The notes: generated by a model not told the origin, from the letters alone. Positions 32,714-45,064 are shown, counted from the first letter of the stretch. The stretch is DNA of 64,000 bases from Armigeres subalbatus (GCF_024139115.2 NW_026942939.1:58925-122924), one strand, 5' to 3'. Program-made: numbers and translations.

Positions 32714-32903
32714 GGGTATAATATAAGGCATAAGGACGTTAGGCATAAGTATGTTAGGCATAAGTACGTAAGGCATAATGGAAGTTAGGCGTAAAATGAC
32801 CCAAATAACAGCCTATGACATAAAGAAGGCAGAATTATGCCAAACGTCCATGATGCTTAACGTCCGGTATGCCTAACGTACTTATGCCTAACGTCGCGGA
32901 CCC
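32714..32903. mobile_element. Foldback MITE, copy 2
   Basis: It shares with 28836-28972 the start gggtata, the repeated word cgttaggcataa, the central block agaaggcagaattatgcc and the end cgcggaccc. It has extra arm repeats and is 190 bp. No clear 9-bp duplication remains around it. Confidence 0.65.
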
Positions 32904-33242
32904 ATTCTAAGAGCTACCGGTATTAAAATCCCCCCTGAGGTTAGTCATTTTACGGCATGACACGGAAATAACTGCAAACCAGACGTCCGTGACTGCAATG
33001 CGATCGTGGGATCAGTCCGGGAGAGTTTCCCCGAAGCTCAACCCGAATGACAGTATTGAGAAAATAACCGAAATATCAAGTTCAATTGAGCGGATGAAAG
33101 CCACTAGATGAAGACATTGACATTGTGCTTTTTTCGATATTTAAAAAGTTCTGCAGACTGTAAAAACGCATAATAACAAAAATTAATTCATAGAGAATAT
33201 TGACAAAGATCCACAGAAAAATAAAAAAATATGAAACGAATG

Positions 33243-33450
33243 GGTGACCCTGAAAAAAAATTGTGTAAGGACCCAATATTTGATTTTTGACCTAAAAAAA
33301 GCTCATTTTTCAAAAATCGATCTGGCGCGACCTCTAAACGATTTTTTAGAAATTCGGTTTGTTCTACAAAAATTATCCAGACAGGTATATCTTTCATTAC
33401 AGGGTTGAGCACCATGACTTTTCGAACATCGATTTTTTTTGGGACACCCT
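33243..33450. mobile_element. Probable small MITE
   Basis: The left end gaccctgaaaaaaaattg and the right end, whose inverse reads agggtgtcccaaaaaaaatc, are imperfect inverted repeats about 205 bp apart. No clear target duplication was found. Confidence 0.35.
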
Positions 33451-33451
33451 A

Positions 33452-33519
33452 ATAGACACTTTTATTACCTAGGGGCCATGTAACAGTAACTTAGGTAATA
33501 AGGTAATAAAATTGTCTAT
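33452..33519. repeat. Short hairpin
   Basis: atagacacttttattacct (33452-33470) pairs with aggtaataaaattgtctat (33501-33519) across a loop of about 30 bases. No coding content. Confidence 0.6.
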
Positions 33520-33882
33520 GTGTTAAGTTTGTCCAAAGATCTATATGTCTATGGTAGGGATGTGTTGAGTAATCTAGAGTAAATAAGCGTTTTTAGGGAT
33601 CTCCGGGATCGGGTTTGGGAATGTGATTGAATACGAAAAAATCTTAGAGTATTTTGTTTCCTGAAAGTTTTTTTTTTTCAATCAACGTAGTTTGATACCT
33701 ACGTTGCGATTGGTTAAATTTTTGGTCACTATGAAGTGAACAAATCAATCAGGTTTTCCATGTGAATTTTTTTCAAGGACAACATCAATATCCAAACGAT
33801 AGATCAAATTCCGAAGGGCCCTTTTGCTCCTTTTATTGATTTGAGATAAATTTGCTCGTTCAATCAAGAAAAACTCCATGTA

Positions 33883-34073
33883 GGGGAAATGACGGCTTTC
33901 GCAGGTTTTGTTCTATTATTGTCAGGGGGGTTTTTGTTGACCAAATGTTATGAAATTTGGCCGCAATATTATTTGATATGCAAAGAATGTTTAGGCCAAA
34001 TTTGAGCATAATTAGTTATAGCAAACCCGCCTGACATTATTAGAACAAAACCTGCCAAAGCCGTTAATCCCCC
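33883..34073. mobile_element. 191-bp MITE with TA duplication
   Basis: Inverted ends, about 35 bp, share cggcttt and gcaggttttgttcta on opposite strands. TA flanks at 33881-33882 and 34074-34075. No coding content. Confidence 0.75.
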
Positions 34074-34099
34074 TACCTATTCCTAATAAAATTGAGTTA

Positions 34100-34635
34100 G
34101 GGTAAAACGTCCTATCGTTGTGGTATGCCCTAATGTTGCGGTAGTGGTCAAGTAGTCCATTCTGGATATAATACCATTGAAAACAATTGTGGGTACGCTA
34201 AAACTCTTCGGATTAACGACTTTTGTTTGCTTTTGTTTGAAAAAAATCCGTTCAAAATGATGAAAAATCAACATTTTTCGTTAAAAATTTTAATCCTTTG
34301 AGCCTATTATTGCGGTAGTGCTATGGTCCTATTGTTGCGGTATCGCTCTCCATAAGAATTACATGCAATACCGCAACAATAGGACTGACCTTCAAAAAAT
34401 ATCGCAACGATAGGCAACTGCGTTCTATTATTGCGGTAGTTTGTTTTTATTGTGATAAAAACAAAACAACATAAGTTCAGCACAATTGACGTAATTTTTA
34501 CGAACTATAGTATACGAGCATTCTATTCAACTACTACAATGTGGAAATCGACCAACAGGTAATTTTCGAAGAATTTTTGTAATCAATTTTGCTTTGACAC
34601 GGTGCTTAACCCCTCCATAATAGGTCGTTTTACCC
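34100..34635. mobile_element. 536-bp MITE with TA duplication
   Basis: The ends are gggtaaaacg and its inverse cgttttaccc, flanked by TA (34098-34099 and 34636-34637). Internally the word ctattgttgcggtat recurs on both strands, forming smaller hairpins. A 5'-shortened relative lies at 62325-62620. No transposase frame. Confidence 0.75.
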
Positions 34636-34744
34636 TACATTGGCATCTAAATTGAAGGATTTTGGTAACTCATAAATATTTAGTTTGTTTTGTGTTTGTT
34701 AATTGATGTCTAGCAGTGTTCATTGCGAATTTTTCTTCTATTCT

Positions 34745-35300
34745 TTTAATATTGATTAAATCGAGAGTTGAGGTTTTTCGTTCATTGACCAAATCGCTTC
34801 AGAGTTGGTTTTATTGACTCTACTATGTGCTTTCATCCACCAACCAACCGACTTAATCCGACAAAGTCTTATAGTGATTCCGACCATCGATTAATTCCCA
34901 ATATGTTTGTTTTTAATTGACCCAACTAAGTCCTTCAAACCACCGACCAAGCCATGTCAGATTTATATTTTTTTCAACCGACTAGATCCGATAGCGACTC
35001 CGAACATCGATCAACCTGCTTTAGATCTGAATTTCGTTGACCAAACTAGGTCCAGTGGTTTCTCCAAACCATGCAAAGACTTACTCCAAAGTCGATTCCG
35101 GCCTCCAACCAAGTCACTTTCAAGTAGGCTTTACTCATTATGCGATTTTTGTTTGGCAAACCCATCATCAGAACCACTACAGTGCTAAATTTTTCTTGAT
35201 CCGAATAGGTCCGATTGTGATTTCGATCATCGATCGATCCACTTCAGAGTTAGGTTTCATAAACCCAACTAGATCTGGCAGTGCATGGGTTCTGGAAAAA
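34745..35300. repeat. Diverged tandem array, period about 115 bp
   Basis: Units carry a ccgaccatcgatcaa-like word followed by cttcagagtt and attgacc-like text. The best-preserved copies of the first word start near 34874, 34994 and 35218, spaced about 120 and 2x112 bp; a degenerate unit fits between the last two. About five units in all. Non-coding. Confidence 0.6.
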
Positions 35301-38300
35301 ATCTACTTCCTTGATTCTGTTTGTTTCAAACATCTAAACACAGACCATTTCATTTTTATTATATAGATTATTAGGATTTCGCTTTTGTTTAAAGTCGACT
35401 AATACATGTATTCTGTTAAAAATTATCAAATGTATAAAACTTTAAAATGGATATTCAACATCTTATTTTTAACTTAAATCCATCTTTCGAGAATATAAAT
35501 TCAAAACTCACTCTTCTCTATTATCATCCTTTTGAAGAACGACGAGAAAGCACGTTTTAAGATCTTTAAATCTCGGATGATTCAATTTTAATAAATTATA
35601 ACCCACTCTACAGATCCCAACAGTATAAAACCCGTCCAGTTTTCAGAATTCCCCCCATTTTCTCCCTTTTCCAAACGACATTGTCTGGCGTCCGAAAGAA
35701 GAGCGAGCATCTTCATTCGCCGTCTACTTACTACAAAGGTACTTTGCAAGACAACCATCCATTTGTTGCTCCGAATGCAATTTTTCGCATTTCATTCGAA
35801 GGGCGACCAACAGACGAGGCTACCAACCACACATGTCTTGTAATCTTTTTCTTTTATTCACTCCAGCCACCGTCTTGCGCTGTGTTGCTGCTGTCGTACC
35901 GAAAAAGATCTCAGCGGTCTCGTTCTCAGAAGCATAAAATGATGTTAAAATCTTCTCGGAAAATGCCGTTCCAATAAACATGATGCATGGCGGAGAATGG
36001 TCTCTTCATACCGGCGGTGGTGGCCCGTGTCTGAGCTAAAGGCATGTCGTGCTACTTACCTTCCACATGCAAGCCACGAGAAAGGAGCGCTTTGCTCTGG
36101 AAAGTTCAGACGAACGGAATACAACATTCGGGATGCCCTTAGCATTCGGGTGCTTGAACAAGATACAACAATAATTTTTGGGGTACGGCTTCTTGGCCTC
36201 AGGTTGCTACACTCGTGATGACTTTGGAACAGCCATGGAACAAAGCTGTCTTCTAGAAGGTGTAGCACGTAGTGACTTTTACTATGTTGGTAATATCGAG
36301 AAAGAGTATTAGCAATGCATACTTGCACTGAGCTCGGTTAACTTCATATTGCTTACGTTGGTCGTTTGAACATTTTTAAGAAAACTGTGTAGTTAGAAGA
36401 ACCTGAATTCTTGTTTTCAATGTTGTTTCTGTTTGCCATTAAGATGCCATTTTTTTTCACCCAGTGTGTTTGTTGTTGTAACAATTCTTAAGCAATTAGT
36501 GAAACTCAATCGAAATTAATTGCGTATTTAGAAGCCCTTGCATAGAACAAATAGATTTGGCAAAGGCTTTGTTTACAAAACCTAAAAAGCGTAATCGAAG
36601 ACGTGGACCTTCCTGAAACTTCGATTATGCAAACAAAGAACAAATTAAACCTTCCTCCCACTACTTAATTGCAATTGTATTTCCACAACTCTGGAATACA
36701 GCCCTTTCGACCGGATGGATTTGAATAATGATCAGAAATCGTTCCATTTGTATTGCCAAGCACAACTGTATCTGGCTGGCCTCTGACTTCCGGCGACGGT
36801 TGAGATTCGAAATCGAAGAAAAGGATGTCTCTTTTAATTACAGCTGTAATCATTCATTTTTGTCCCTTCAGGGCACGTTTCCGATTTCCGATTGCGATGT
36901 TGTTTTTGTGTCGCCCCTACCTGGGCTTGTTGTTTGCGCCCCACCACCGACCGACCGACCCTCCACGCCGTGGGTAGATTTTATCGGATTTCAATAAGAA
37001 TAATGGTTCCGCTGGTCCTTCTTATCGCATCGCCTGGCGGATGACCGGACCGACTACCAGTGTCAAGTCAGGTGAAACGGGACGTGGGCTTTTTGTGATT
37101 GCAATTTGTTTAATGAGACCGATTTGGAACTTTGGCCTCGGACCGGCTTTGCTGCAATTTTCGATCTGTGACAACCTGGGGAATGGGATTTGTTATTAAT
37201 CACGATAAAAGTGTTTATTTGAATGGGTATTCTGTCATGTGTCAATCAAGCGTGAACATTTGTCTCGGGGAAGGTTACGATAACACAAATTCAGAGGTGA
37301 GCAATAAATAGGATAATGGTAACGAAACTAAACGAACAACACAAACAAGGGAAATAAATTCTGGAGCTTATGATTTTAAGTGGGTCCATCGGGAGAAATA
37401 ACCGTTAAAGGCATCCAATAAAAAGAAAAACCAGGCCAATAGTTTCCGTTCTCCTCAGCGCACCTCGACGGGCCGTTTCCAGTCACTGTGCCATGGCTGC
37501 ACCAGGTAGGAACGGCAAACACACAATTGAGATAGCGTGCCGAGAGCAAATAAATTTTGCGTCAATATATCTCGCAATCGTGCCGCAATACCGTCAATAT
37601 GTTTTGACCTCCCACTGGCTGTCCATTTGTGCTACTGCCCATGTGGCAGTTTTGTCCTAAGTAGGGATGGCTGTTGCTTGTAGATTAAATTAATTTATTG
37701 CTTTCTTCACCCTCAAAGTTCAAGCAACACGTAGCTACTAACAGGGTGGGATGATGGAACAAGAAAGTAGGTTGGATATGCCTCAACATCTTTCTTCGAT
37801 TCCTGTGCGGTTTCCAAGAAGTTAAGCAGCCGTTTTATCATGAATAATTTAATATTAACGTTTTTAGCGGCAACAGTCCATTAGAGTGAAATATGAAAAA
37901 GAAGCGTGCAATATCTGAGGATCAAAAAGTTTAGAATCCCTAAACATTTTCTGCCCACTCTGTATATCCCTTTTGCTGAGGTTGTCGCCTAAGTACCGTT
38001 TTATTACTAAATTCATGCCTTCGACTTGAGGCAAAAGCGTGCCAAAGCACATCCATAAAGCACAGCTACAGTCCCCTTCATAGGAGTCAACGAATTACCT
38101 TTGCTTTCAGCTCCCTTAATGATACCTACTTGTTGTTGGGTAATTTCTAAACGGCGCTCTTCCCCATCTGCCCAGATCGTCTTCGCCGATGCCGATGATG
38201 GCGACTAAGGAATGGTTCTGCAGCAGCATTTCTACGAAACGGCTGAATAATTGAATAGTCTCGGGGGTCCTTCATGAGCGTACCGGGAAAGCTGAACGTT

Positions 38301-38940
38301 TTCACATCCCTTCTGGGGCGCCAGCAACGGACAACGGTTGGAAACAGGAATAATAGCCGTAATCATACAATTTCGAATTCAAATCAGGCAAAGGAAGAAA
38401 CGGATGGTTTGTTCATAATTAGCGCTATGTGGACGCGTTTAATGTCCAGGCTTAGCTCGGAAACTATGGCAGACCGGTGATATCAATGCGGAAGTTCGGA
38501 GGCAATCAGTGGAATCATTTCGAAGTGTTGGTAAGTAATTTTGAACGGTTGTGGTAAATCATTTCTATGTTGCTCATAGCAGAAGTTTGCGGCCGTAGAG
38601 TCAACTCAAAACAAGACCGCATTCAGCACATCATTCGTCATATGTTATGCACCTTAAATTTTATCAACCTGAAGCATTGGAACAAAAGGCCTTTGCCGTT
38701 TCTCAAATCAACGGTGGTGGCATTACCCTATGTGGCACAAATAGGCTTCCTTTATTTCAGCTGCCTTGTTGTTAAGAAACATTCTCAGTCATTTCATGAC
38801 TAACCTTTGGAAAACGCCAAATATTTTAATTTTTTGGAATGTAAAATGATGCTATAACGGCACTGAAAAATAACAAAATCACAAGAGTATAAATGAAACT
38901 CAGAATGATCCACCTAGCGGTGAGTGTGCCCCTCTAGTAT
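35301..38940. other. No gene seen; unique-looking spacer
   Basis: This is the longest stretch without recognised repeats. GC-richer patches at 35850-36250, 36700-37100 and 37440-37680 could be regulatory or conserved non-coding DNA, and a TATA-like tataaaa lies near 35624. The 98-codon frame at 35681-35977 and the other short frames have no motif that I can name. Confidence 0.4.
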
Positions 38941-38961
38941 ATTATGAAATGTTAAAAAAAA

Positions 38962-39015
38962 CCGGAGACGAGCCAGCCTCGGGCTGAAAGTCTCCTTAAT
39001 AAAGACACAAAAAAA
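38962..39015 (+). mobile_element. 54-bp retroposon 3' tail with 15-bp duplication
   Basis: A hairpin-forming tail (ggagac ... gtctcc around agcctcgggctg) is followed by ttaataaagacac and an A run. The 15-bp word aaatgttaaaaaaaa occurs exactly on both sides (38947-38961 and 39016-39030). This is what an extremely 5'-truncated LINE or SINE insertion leaves behind. Confidence 0.65.
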
Positions 39016-39329
39016 AAATGTTAAAAAAAAATACATGAACGCAAAAATTCACGAATTCGTGATCGTGATCTATACCATGATTTAGATCACGACTTCGGAA
39101 ACACCAGTTAAGTTTTCTGGAATGTGCTGTTTGAGGAAGCTCATATTCCGGAAACACTGAAAGTGTCCCAGGATGTTGAGTTTACCAAAAATTATTGATC
39201 ATTATCCAAAAATTATTGATAGATTCGGTGCCAATTTGTTTAAAAACAGTTTTTTGTTGTTTTCTCGAAATTGTGTAAAATGGATATATGCAGTTTCTTA
39301 AACAAATGATTCAATTGATTTCGTTGCCT

Positions 39330-39665
39330 ACAAGAATATGAACATTCGCAGCACTTACTTACAACACAGCATTCCGTATTGATACACCTTGAGGTCACCC
39401 CTCCAGATAGAATCACAAATCGACCACGTTTTAATTGATGGAGGGCATTTATCAGAAATTATCAACGTTAGAACCTATTGTGGTGTTAACATCGACTCTG
39501 ACCACTATCTGGTGATGGTTAAACTATGGCACCGGAGGCCGCCTCGGTATGATCTAGAGCGACTGAAGCAACCTGATAACGCAACTGCATGCGTGCAGCA
39601 TCCCGAGGCAACATTGCCGGAAGAGGGTGATTTCGACGGGGCACTCTTGAGACGTGGACGTTCCA
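39330..39665 (+). pseudogene. RTE-type endonuclease relic (same family as copies A and B)
   Basis: The frame reads MNIRSTYLQHS before a stop, then [17 protein letters not shown], then [33 protein letters not shown] and [12 protein letters not shown], collinear with the endonuclease C-terminus of the RTE elements at 9131 and 58169. A short internal deletion removes the segment after VMVKL. It is in the opposite orientation to both longer copies and much more diverged. Confidence 0.85.
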
Positions 39666-40050
39666 GTAGTATACCTTCTGCAGCAAAGTTTTTCGGCAAT
39701 GTGCCACTTGGTTTACGATAAACTGAAACCTCTGGAAGTAAAAATGCTAAAATATACGTCAGACTAATTTCCATACAAACTTCAAACGCGATGCGGAAAG
39801 CGAGGAAGCAACCAATCGGCCCAAGGTCTGCACAGTTGTTTTGGACCCAGAATGGTTTCTAAAAATCACTGCTTTGAAAAAATGGTCATTGTTGAGCGGT
39901 AGCGATTTCTTGAATATATTTATCAGGTTTGAAGAATAAAAAAAAATACAAAATTACTGGGGGAAATAGTCTTACTACTCACTTCACCTCACTTACTACT
40001 CATTTTGTGAAGTTTACTACAGTGAAGAAATATTTCTCGCTTAACTTTTC
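39666..40050. other. No gene seen
   Basis: Spacer with ctactcactt-like short repeats near 39970-40020. Confidence 0.35.
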
Positions 40051-40174
40051 AAAAGGTCCTAAGTAAAATTTTTTCATGATTTAATCTGAATAATGCAATC
40101 AACATATTTCATGTTAATCTGTTGATTGCATTGTTCAGATTAAATCATGAAAAAAATGTTACTTAGGACCTTTT
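40051..40174. repeat. Long hairpin, arms of about 53 bp
   Basis: Left arm 40051-40103 and right arm 40121-40174 are almost perfectly complementary, with one or two mismatches and a one-base offset, and a 17-base loop. Both arms include ttcatgatttaatctgaa in opposite orientations. It could be a MITE or a hairpin RNA source. Confidence 0.8.
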
Positions 40175-40214
40175 GGTGCCAACTCTGCAAGAAGTGCAGG
40201 AAATGGTAAGCAGA

Positions 40215-40330
40215 ATGAAGAATAGGATGGGAAGGCTCCTGGAGTAGATTCTTTATACGCGGATTTTTTCAAGTATTGCTATGATCGTACCATCAGTGAG
40301 CTGTATGAACTTTGTCTGAAACTCGATTTA
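40215..40330 (+). pseudogene. Possible LINE reverse transcriptase scrap
   Basis: Conceptual translation gives KAPGVDSLYADFFKYCYDRT and SELYELCLKL, resembling the G-K-[AS]-P-G-x-D segment just before motif A in LINE reverse transcriptases. Only about 38 residues are readable. Confidence 0.4.
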
Positions 40331-40549
40331 TGCATATGCACAACATGTGATGGATTTAGTTCGGAAAATGTATTGCAGGGTAACCACTCCCTTTGTTGGG
40401 GTTTGATTTCACGAAACAAGTACGCTACACAGGGGCTTTCCCTACTAAGCTATGAAAGAGTCATCCTCCGCAGCTTATCGGGTACTGATGAAACCAAATT
40501 CCTAGCACCAGGTACGTAGTCGAACTCCCGCAATCCATTTTCAGAACTA

Positions 40550-41460
40550 ACTTCAGAATTCTTCAAAAGTAGGCGTTCGCTCGGAAGAAGGCAATAATGA
40601 ATGTAAACCCTTCTTTAGAAGTAGGCACTTGCCCGGATTAAGGCAATAGTGGATGTGATCCCTTCTTGACAAGTGGGTGCTTGCCCGGATTAAGACAATG
40701 GCGAATGTGATCCCTTCTTTCAAAGTAGACGCTTGCCCCCATTGTGGCAATGGTGGATGTGATTCCCTCTTTAAAAGTAGGCCTTTGTCTTGATTAATGC
40801 AATGGTGGATGTGATCCCTTCTTTTGAAGTAGGCGCTCGCCCGGGTTAAGCAATGATAAATGTGATCTTTTTTTTTAGTAGGCGCCGGCCCTGGTTAAGG
40901 CAATGGTGGATGCGATCCATTCTTTCAAAGTAGGCGCTCACCAGGACTAAGGCAATGGTGGATGTGATCCCTTCTTTGAAAGTAGACGTTGTCCTGGGTT
41001 AAGGAAATGGTGGATATGATTTATTTAAAAAAAAAAAATGCGCTTGCCTGGATTTTGGCAGTTAAAGCAATGGTGATGAGCCTCCTTTAAAAGTAAGAGT
41101 TTGTCCAGAATAAGGCAATGGTGGATGTGATTCCTTCTTTGAAAGAAAGTTGGCCTTTGCCCGGATTAATTCAATGGTGCACACTAAGTTTTTTTTTTGC
41201 AGCTCGGCAGAAATCCGCACAGCCGTGCGCCAGCAAAATAAAAACTGATATTCCGGCAAAAATGATGTTTGTTGGCTGATTTTCGGTAAATTATTTGATG
41301 ATTTCCAGCAATTTTGACAGAAATCTCGGCAAAAAACATGTTTGCTGAGGCACGGCTGTGCGCATCTCGGTAAAAGTTGACCATTTTGCTGAGATCCCGA
41401 TAAAAAAGTTAAGTGTGTGGACTTGATCCCTTCTTCAAAAGAAAGTGTTTTTCCGGCATC
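40550..41460. repeat. Satellite array, unit about 55-60 bp
   Basis: Tandem units contain ggatgtgatcccttctttga, gtaggcgcttgcccgg and ttaaggcaatggt. Units drift in length and sequence. A MITE (41180-41417) interrupts one unit. A stray piece of the same unit lies at 52193-52235. Confidence 0.8.
41180..41417. mobile_element. 238-bp MITE inside the satellite
   Basis: The ends cacact and agtgtg are inverted and extend imperfectly inward. gcacagccgtg occurs on both arms in palindromic form (near 41218 and 41343). TG flanks both sides (41178-41179 and 41418-41419), and removing the insert restores the satellite word caatggtgga. Confidence 0.7.
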
Positions 41461-41671
41461 AAGCAATGAGAATTGAGATTTATTTATGGAAGTGGCCGTT
41501 TGACTGGAATAAGTCAAAGATGAATATGGTCTCTTCCTCGGAAGTAGTTCTGCCGTTTCATTTGTTCGTCATTTCGAAAAATGTCGTCCATCAGTTAACT
41601 TTAGAAAGCATCCTCGATCTACCTGATCCATGTGAAAAAAATCATCGAATAACCCTTACTCTTTCACTGCT

Positions 41672-41795
41672 CCAAATTATGCCAAATGTCCATTATGCCA
41701 AATGACCCACTCTTTTGTTGCTGTTCAAAATTATATCAAATGTCCGTTATGCCAAATGGTCTTTATGCCAAATGACTTTATGCCAAATGATTCCC
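41672..41795. repeat. Short tandem 'atgccaaatg' repeats
   Basis: About six spaced copies of atgccaaatg or near variants. Probably a degenerate arm of another minisatellite foldback. Confidence 0.6.
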
Positions 41796-43458
41796 TAATC
41801 AAAGCAATCGATTCCTGAATGCATAGATGCCTCTCTTTATATAAATGTGAGCTCCATTGACAGAACAAAACGAACAAAATAAACGATTCGAATATGAATA
41901 TTTGGTACTATGTTAATACATCACTAGAGTCACATGTTCCTGCTGGACGTATCCGATGGAAATTCAGATATTCGCCTAAGCAGCACAAATTGTTTCACTA
42001 CTGAACATTTCACTGTGTTGCAACTATTCGGAAAGAAACAATCTTTGTGTATGTGCCATCAAATATAACTCTCTTGCAATCTAAAAAACGCACAAGCCTA
42101 CGGAAACATCCTTCATTGCAGTAAAATTGCAATCATGTTGCAAAATACTACAGCGAAAAAAATAAAATAAAAATATAAAACTGGATTCGATTTATGGATC
42201 TTGTGATTGATAGTCTTTCACTCTACCACAGCACCATTCAACACTTCGAAGGGACCCTGAATAAAAAATATTATAGAAAAACAATACAAATTATTGTAAC
42301 ATTACTATCAAAAACAATAAATTGACCTTAGATCATACTGTAGACAGTATAATAGAAATACATTAGAATTTATTGTTATGAACCGTTCAATTAACTGTAA
42401 ATGAAGTTTTCGCATTAGAACGTACGGGTTGTTAAGTATCGTAACTATACAAAATCTGAGATTTTTTCATACACTTTTTTTTTCAAACAATAGATTGTAT
42501 CGTAAATATATTGTTGAAATATCCGAAGAAAACCGTTCGTGTTACCTTAGATTTAATTGTATTTTTATAGTAAAACAATACGATATTGGATTTCTTGATT
42601 ATGACGGCTTTAACGTTCAACAATGAAATTTTGAGAAAAATAATGCATATTTTACGCAATGGGGTAAATATTAATTAGCATTTTGAACAATGTTTTCATA
42701 AGTTATCAATGATTGAAACTTATGTACTAAAATGGTCCAAAAACAATTGCAAGTACTGTTACATTAGAGAACTATGTTGACGTATTATATCCACGGTGTT
42801 GATACAATATGTGCAACCATCAAAAAACAATATATCCTATTGTATACCGAAGAGAATATGGTAATCCAATTGTTTACACTATTGAGCCTATGGTACTGTT
42901 TTATCCGGGACTGCATGTTGACTCACAATAAAAACCATACGATTATGAAGTTTTGTACTCGGGTTTCCTGTTACTTGATTGCACCATCACATGAAAAAAA
43001 TGTGAGTTGTCAAAACGTTGAACGATGCTAAATTAAACATGAAGACACATTCAACTTATCTGCAACTCAATTTAAACAAACAATTAAATTTTGAAAGACG
43101 CATTGAAGTTACATGGTAAAAAATATGCAACTTAATGATTTTGTTTCGTGTTTGCAACATGAAGTGCAGTATTCTTTGTTTGTTTGTTTCCAAATGTCAA
43201 ACACGTACTGCATTGCAATTTTAGTGAAACATTGATCACAATTCGAACGTTTTTGACATCTTGATGCTACTTGGGCGACGGATGTCTAAGGCACTCGCTC
43301 GGCCGCGACAATAGATCTCGGCACAGTAGCGGTTAAGTAATACAGAGTGCCTAAACCAATAAAGAAAGGAATAAAAATGAGGTCTTGATGAGTGACATTT
43401 GAGTAAGATACTGCTAATAGACTACAGTTAACCCATTCCCGTAAAAAAAAAATTATTC
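41796..43458. other. No gene seen
   Basis: Very AT-rich. A retroposon-like tail (gcggttaagtaatacagagt, then aataaag) lies near 43330-43375. No gene motif in either strand. Confidence 0.4.
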
Positions 43459-44371
43459 ACTCAATCGATTCTTTATTTTATTTAAGGTCAACTTTCCCAA
43501 AAAAAAAAACTTATTTTGTGACGCCTCTACACGCAACCGGCGGTTGTTAGATTTTCAAACAATTCTGTATAAGAATCTACCAAAACCTGTATAAGAACTG
43601 GGCATATGCGAAAATTTTAGATTCTTATTCAAGTATTGTATTAAAATCTTACAATTTTGTAAGCTTTTCTAACAATATTTGTATGATAGCTTACATTTTT
43701 TGTATAAGAATCTAACAATTTTGCTTATGCCCAGTTCTTATACAGGTTTTGGTAGATTCTTAGGGTGAAATCAGGAGTGATTCAGTTTCATTCTAAATTT
43801 TCGACCACTGTACTAGTTTGAATCTGGAGCAAAATAGAACAAACTCGCTGGTTTCCCCAGCAGTGTTCTATTCATGTTTTTCAATTTTTTAATTAACTGA
43901 AATCATTATGTTACTGCCAAGAAAGGCGCCAGAATTGCAAAGTGGATTGATCCGTAGATAAAATGACGCATCCATACACCAAAACAATTGAAATATATTT
44001 GAATCTCGTGATTCAATCGTGGTTCAAATCTGCAGAAAATAGAACGGAGCGTTATACCAGTTTTATTTTTTTGACAGTTGACTGGTATAAAAACTGAATT
44101 TAGAACAGCTGCTGGGAAAATTAATGTTTCAGATTCATATTAAAACTGACAGCCCCGAACGATTTGAATCACTGCTGATTTTACTCTTATACAGAATTGT
44201 TAGAAAATCTAACATCCATCGGTTGGGTGTAAGTATTTTTAAAACTTTAAACAAAAATCGAAAAAGTGCTGTTTTTCAAAAGACTTCAAGGGACTTCAAG
44301 AGTCAGAGACTTCAAAAAATACGGGTTCTTCGGGAAAGTTGACCTTAAATAAGCCAAAGAATCGACTGAGA
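43459..44371. mobile_element. Large palindromic element with two smaller ones inside
   Basis: Outer arms (43459-43500 plus 43535-43590 against 44190-44371) share tcgattcttt, tttaaggtcaactttccc and gttagattttc in inverted orientation. Nested inside, 43570-43762 is a near-perfect palindrome with arms of about 59 bp beginning taagaatctaccaaaacctg, and about 43763-44192 has ends gaaatcag/ctgatttta with agtgattca. No coding capacity. Confidence 0.7.
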
Positions 44372-45064
44372 CAATAAAACGAAATACAATTGTTGACAGG
44401 AAAGGTCATTTAGGCAGTCCATGATGACAATCAGCGACAGGACTGACATACAAAAAAATAGCAACAGGTGAACGCTCCGAAGGCAACGAACTGCTGGTGT
44501 TAACAGCGCTTAACAAATTGCTCTTATGTCAGTCCGATCTGAAGCAGTCAAAAAAATCTAGTAAACAAAAATCGTAAGCTGGTCAGAGCTGTCTTATGGA
44601 TTGCTTTATAAAACGGATAATAATTATACAATATTTTCCTACACAAAACCATTACTTATAAAGCATAGGAGGGATGGAGCATGTACTATCCTTCATGCAC
44701 ACTGAGCATGAGCATGAGCATGAGCATGATTGACCGCCCACGGTTGCTACTCCGTTATTGCCAGGTCAGCTGAAGTTACACAGAGAACCAACAGATGATG
44801 TTTGGGACTAACATCTTCCTCAATGTGTAAAAACTGGTGACCCAAAATCAAGCAATACCAGCGCCGGCCGTGTCCGAATGCAGGTCAATTGGGGAATAGG
44901 TAGGAAAATGATGACGTGATACTCGCTTTGATAGAAGCCGACGAGTCATCTGCACTTCCACGAGAAATCACTGGGATGTTGGATATATGGGGTAGGAAGT
45001 GTAGCAGGGTTCGTTTTGGTAAACGATTTGCCGTGTGTAACGTGTAGTTTGATGGAGTTTAAAC
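44372..45064. other. No gene; short gagcat tandem run
   Basis: A gagcat run of about four units at 44705-44728 is followed by GC-richer non-coding sequence. No open frame of note. Confidence 0.4.

Noticed and set aside
35681..35977. Possible histone-like small gene behind a TATA-like box
   Set aside because: The C-terminal K/R-rich text and MPFQ ending suggested histone H3, but no other histone block matches in any frame.
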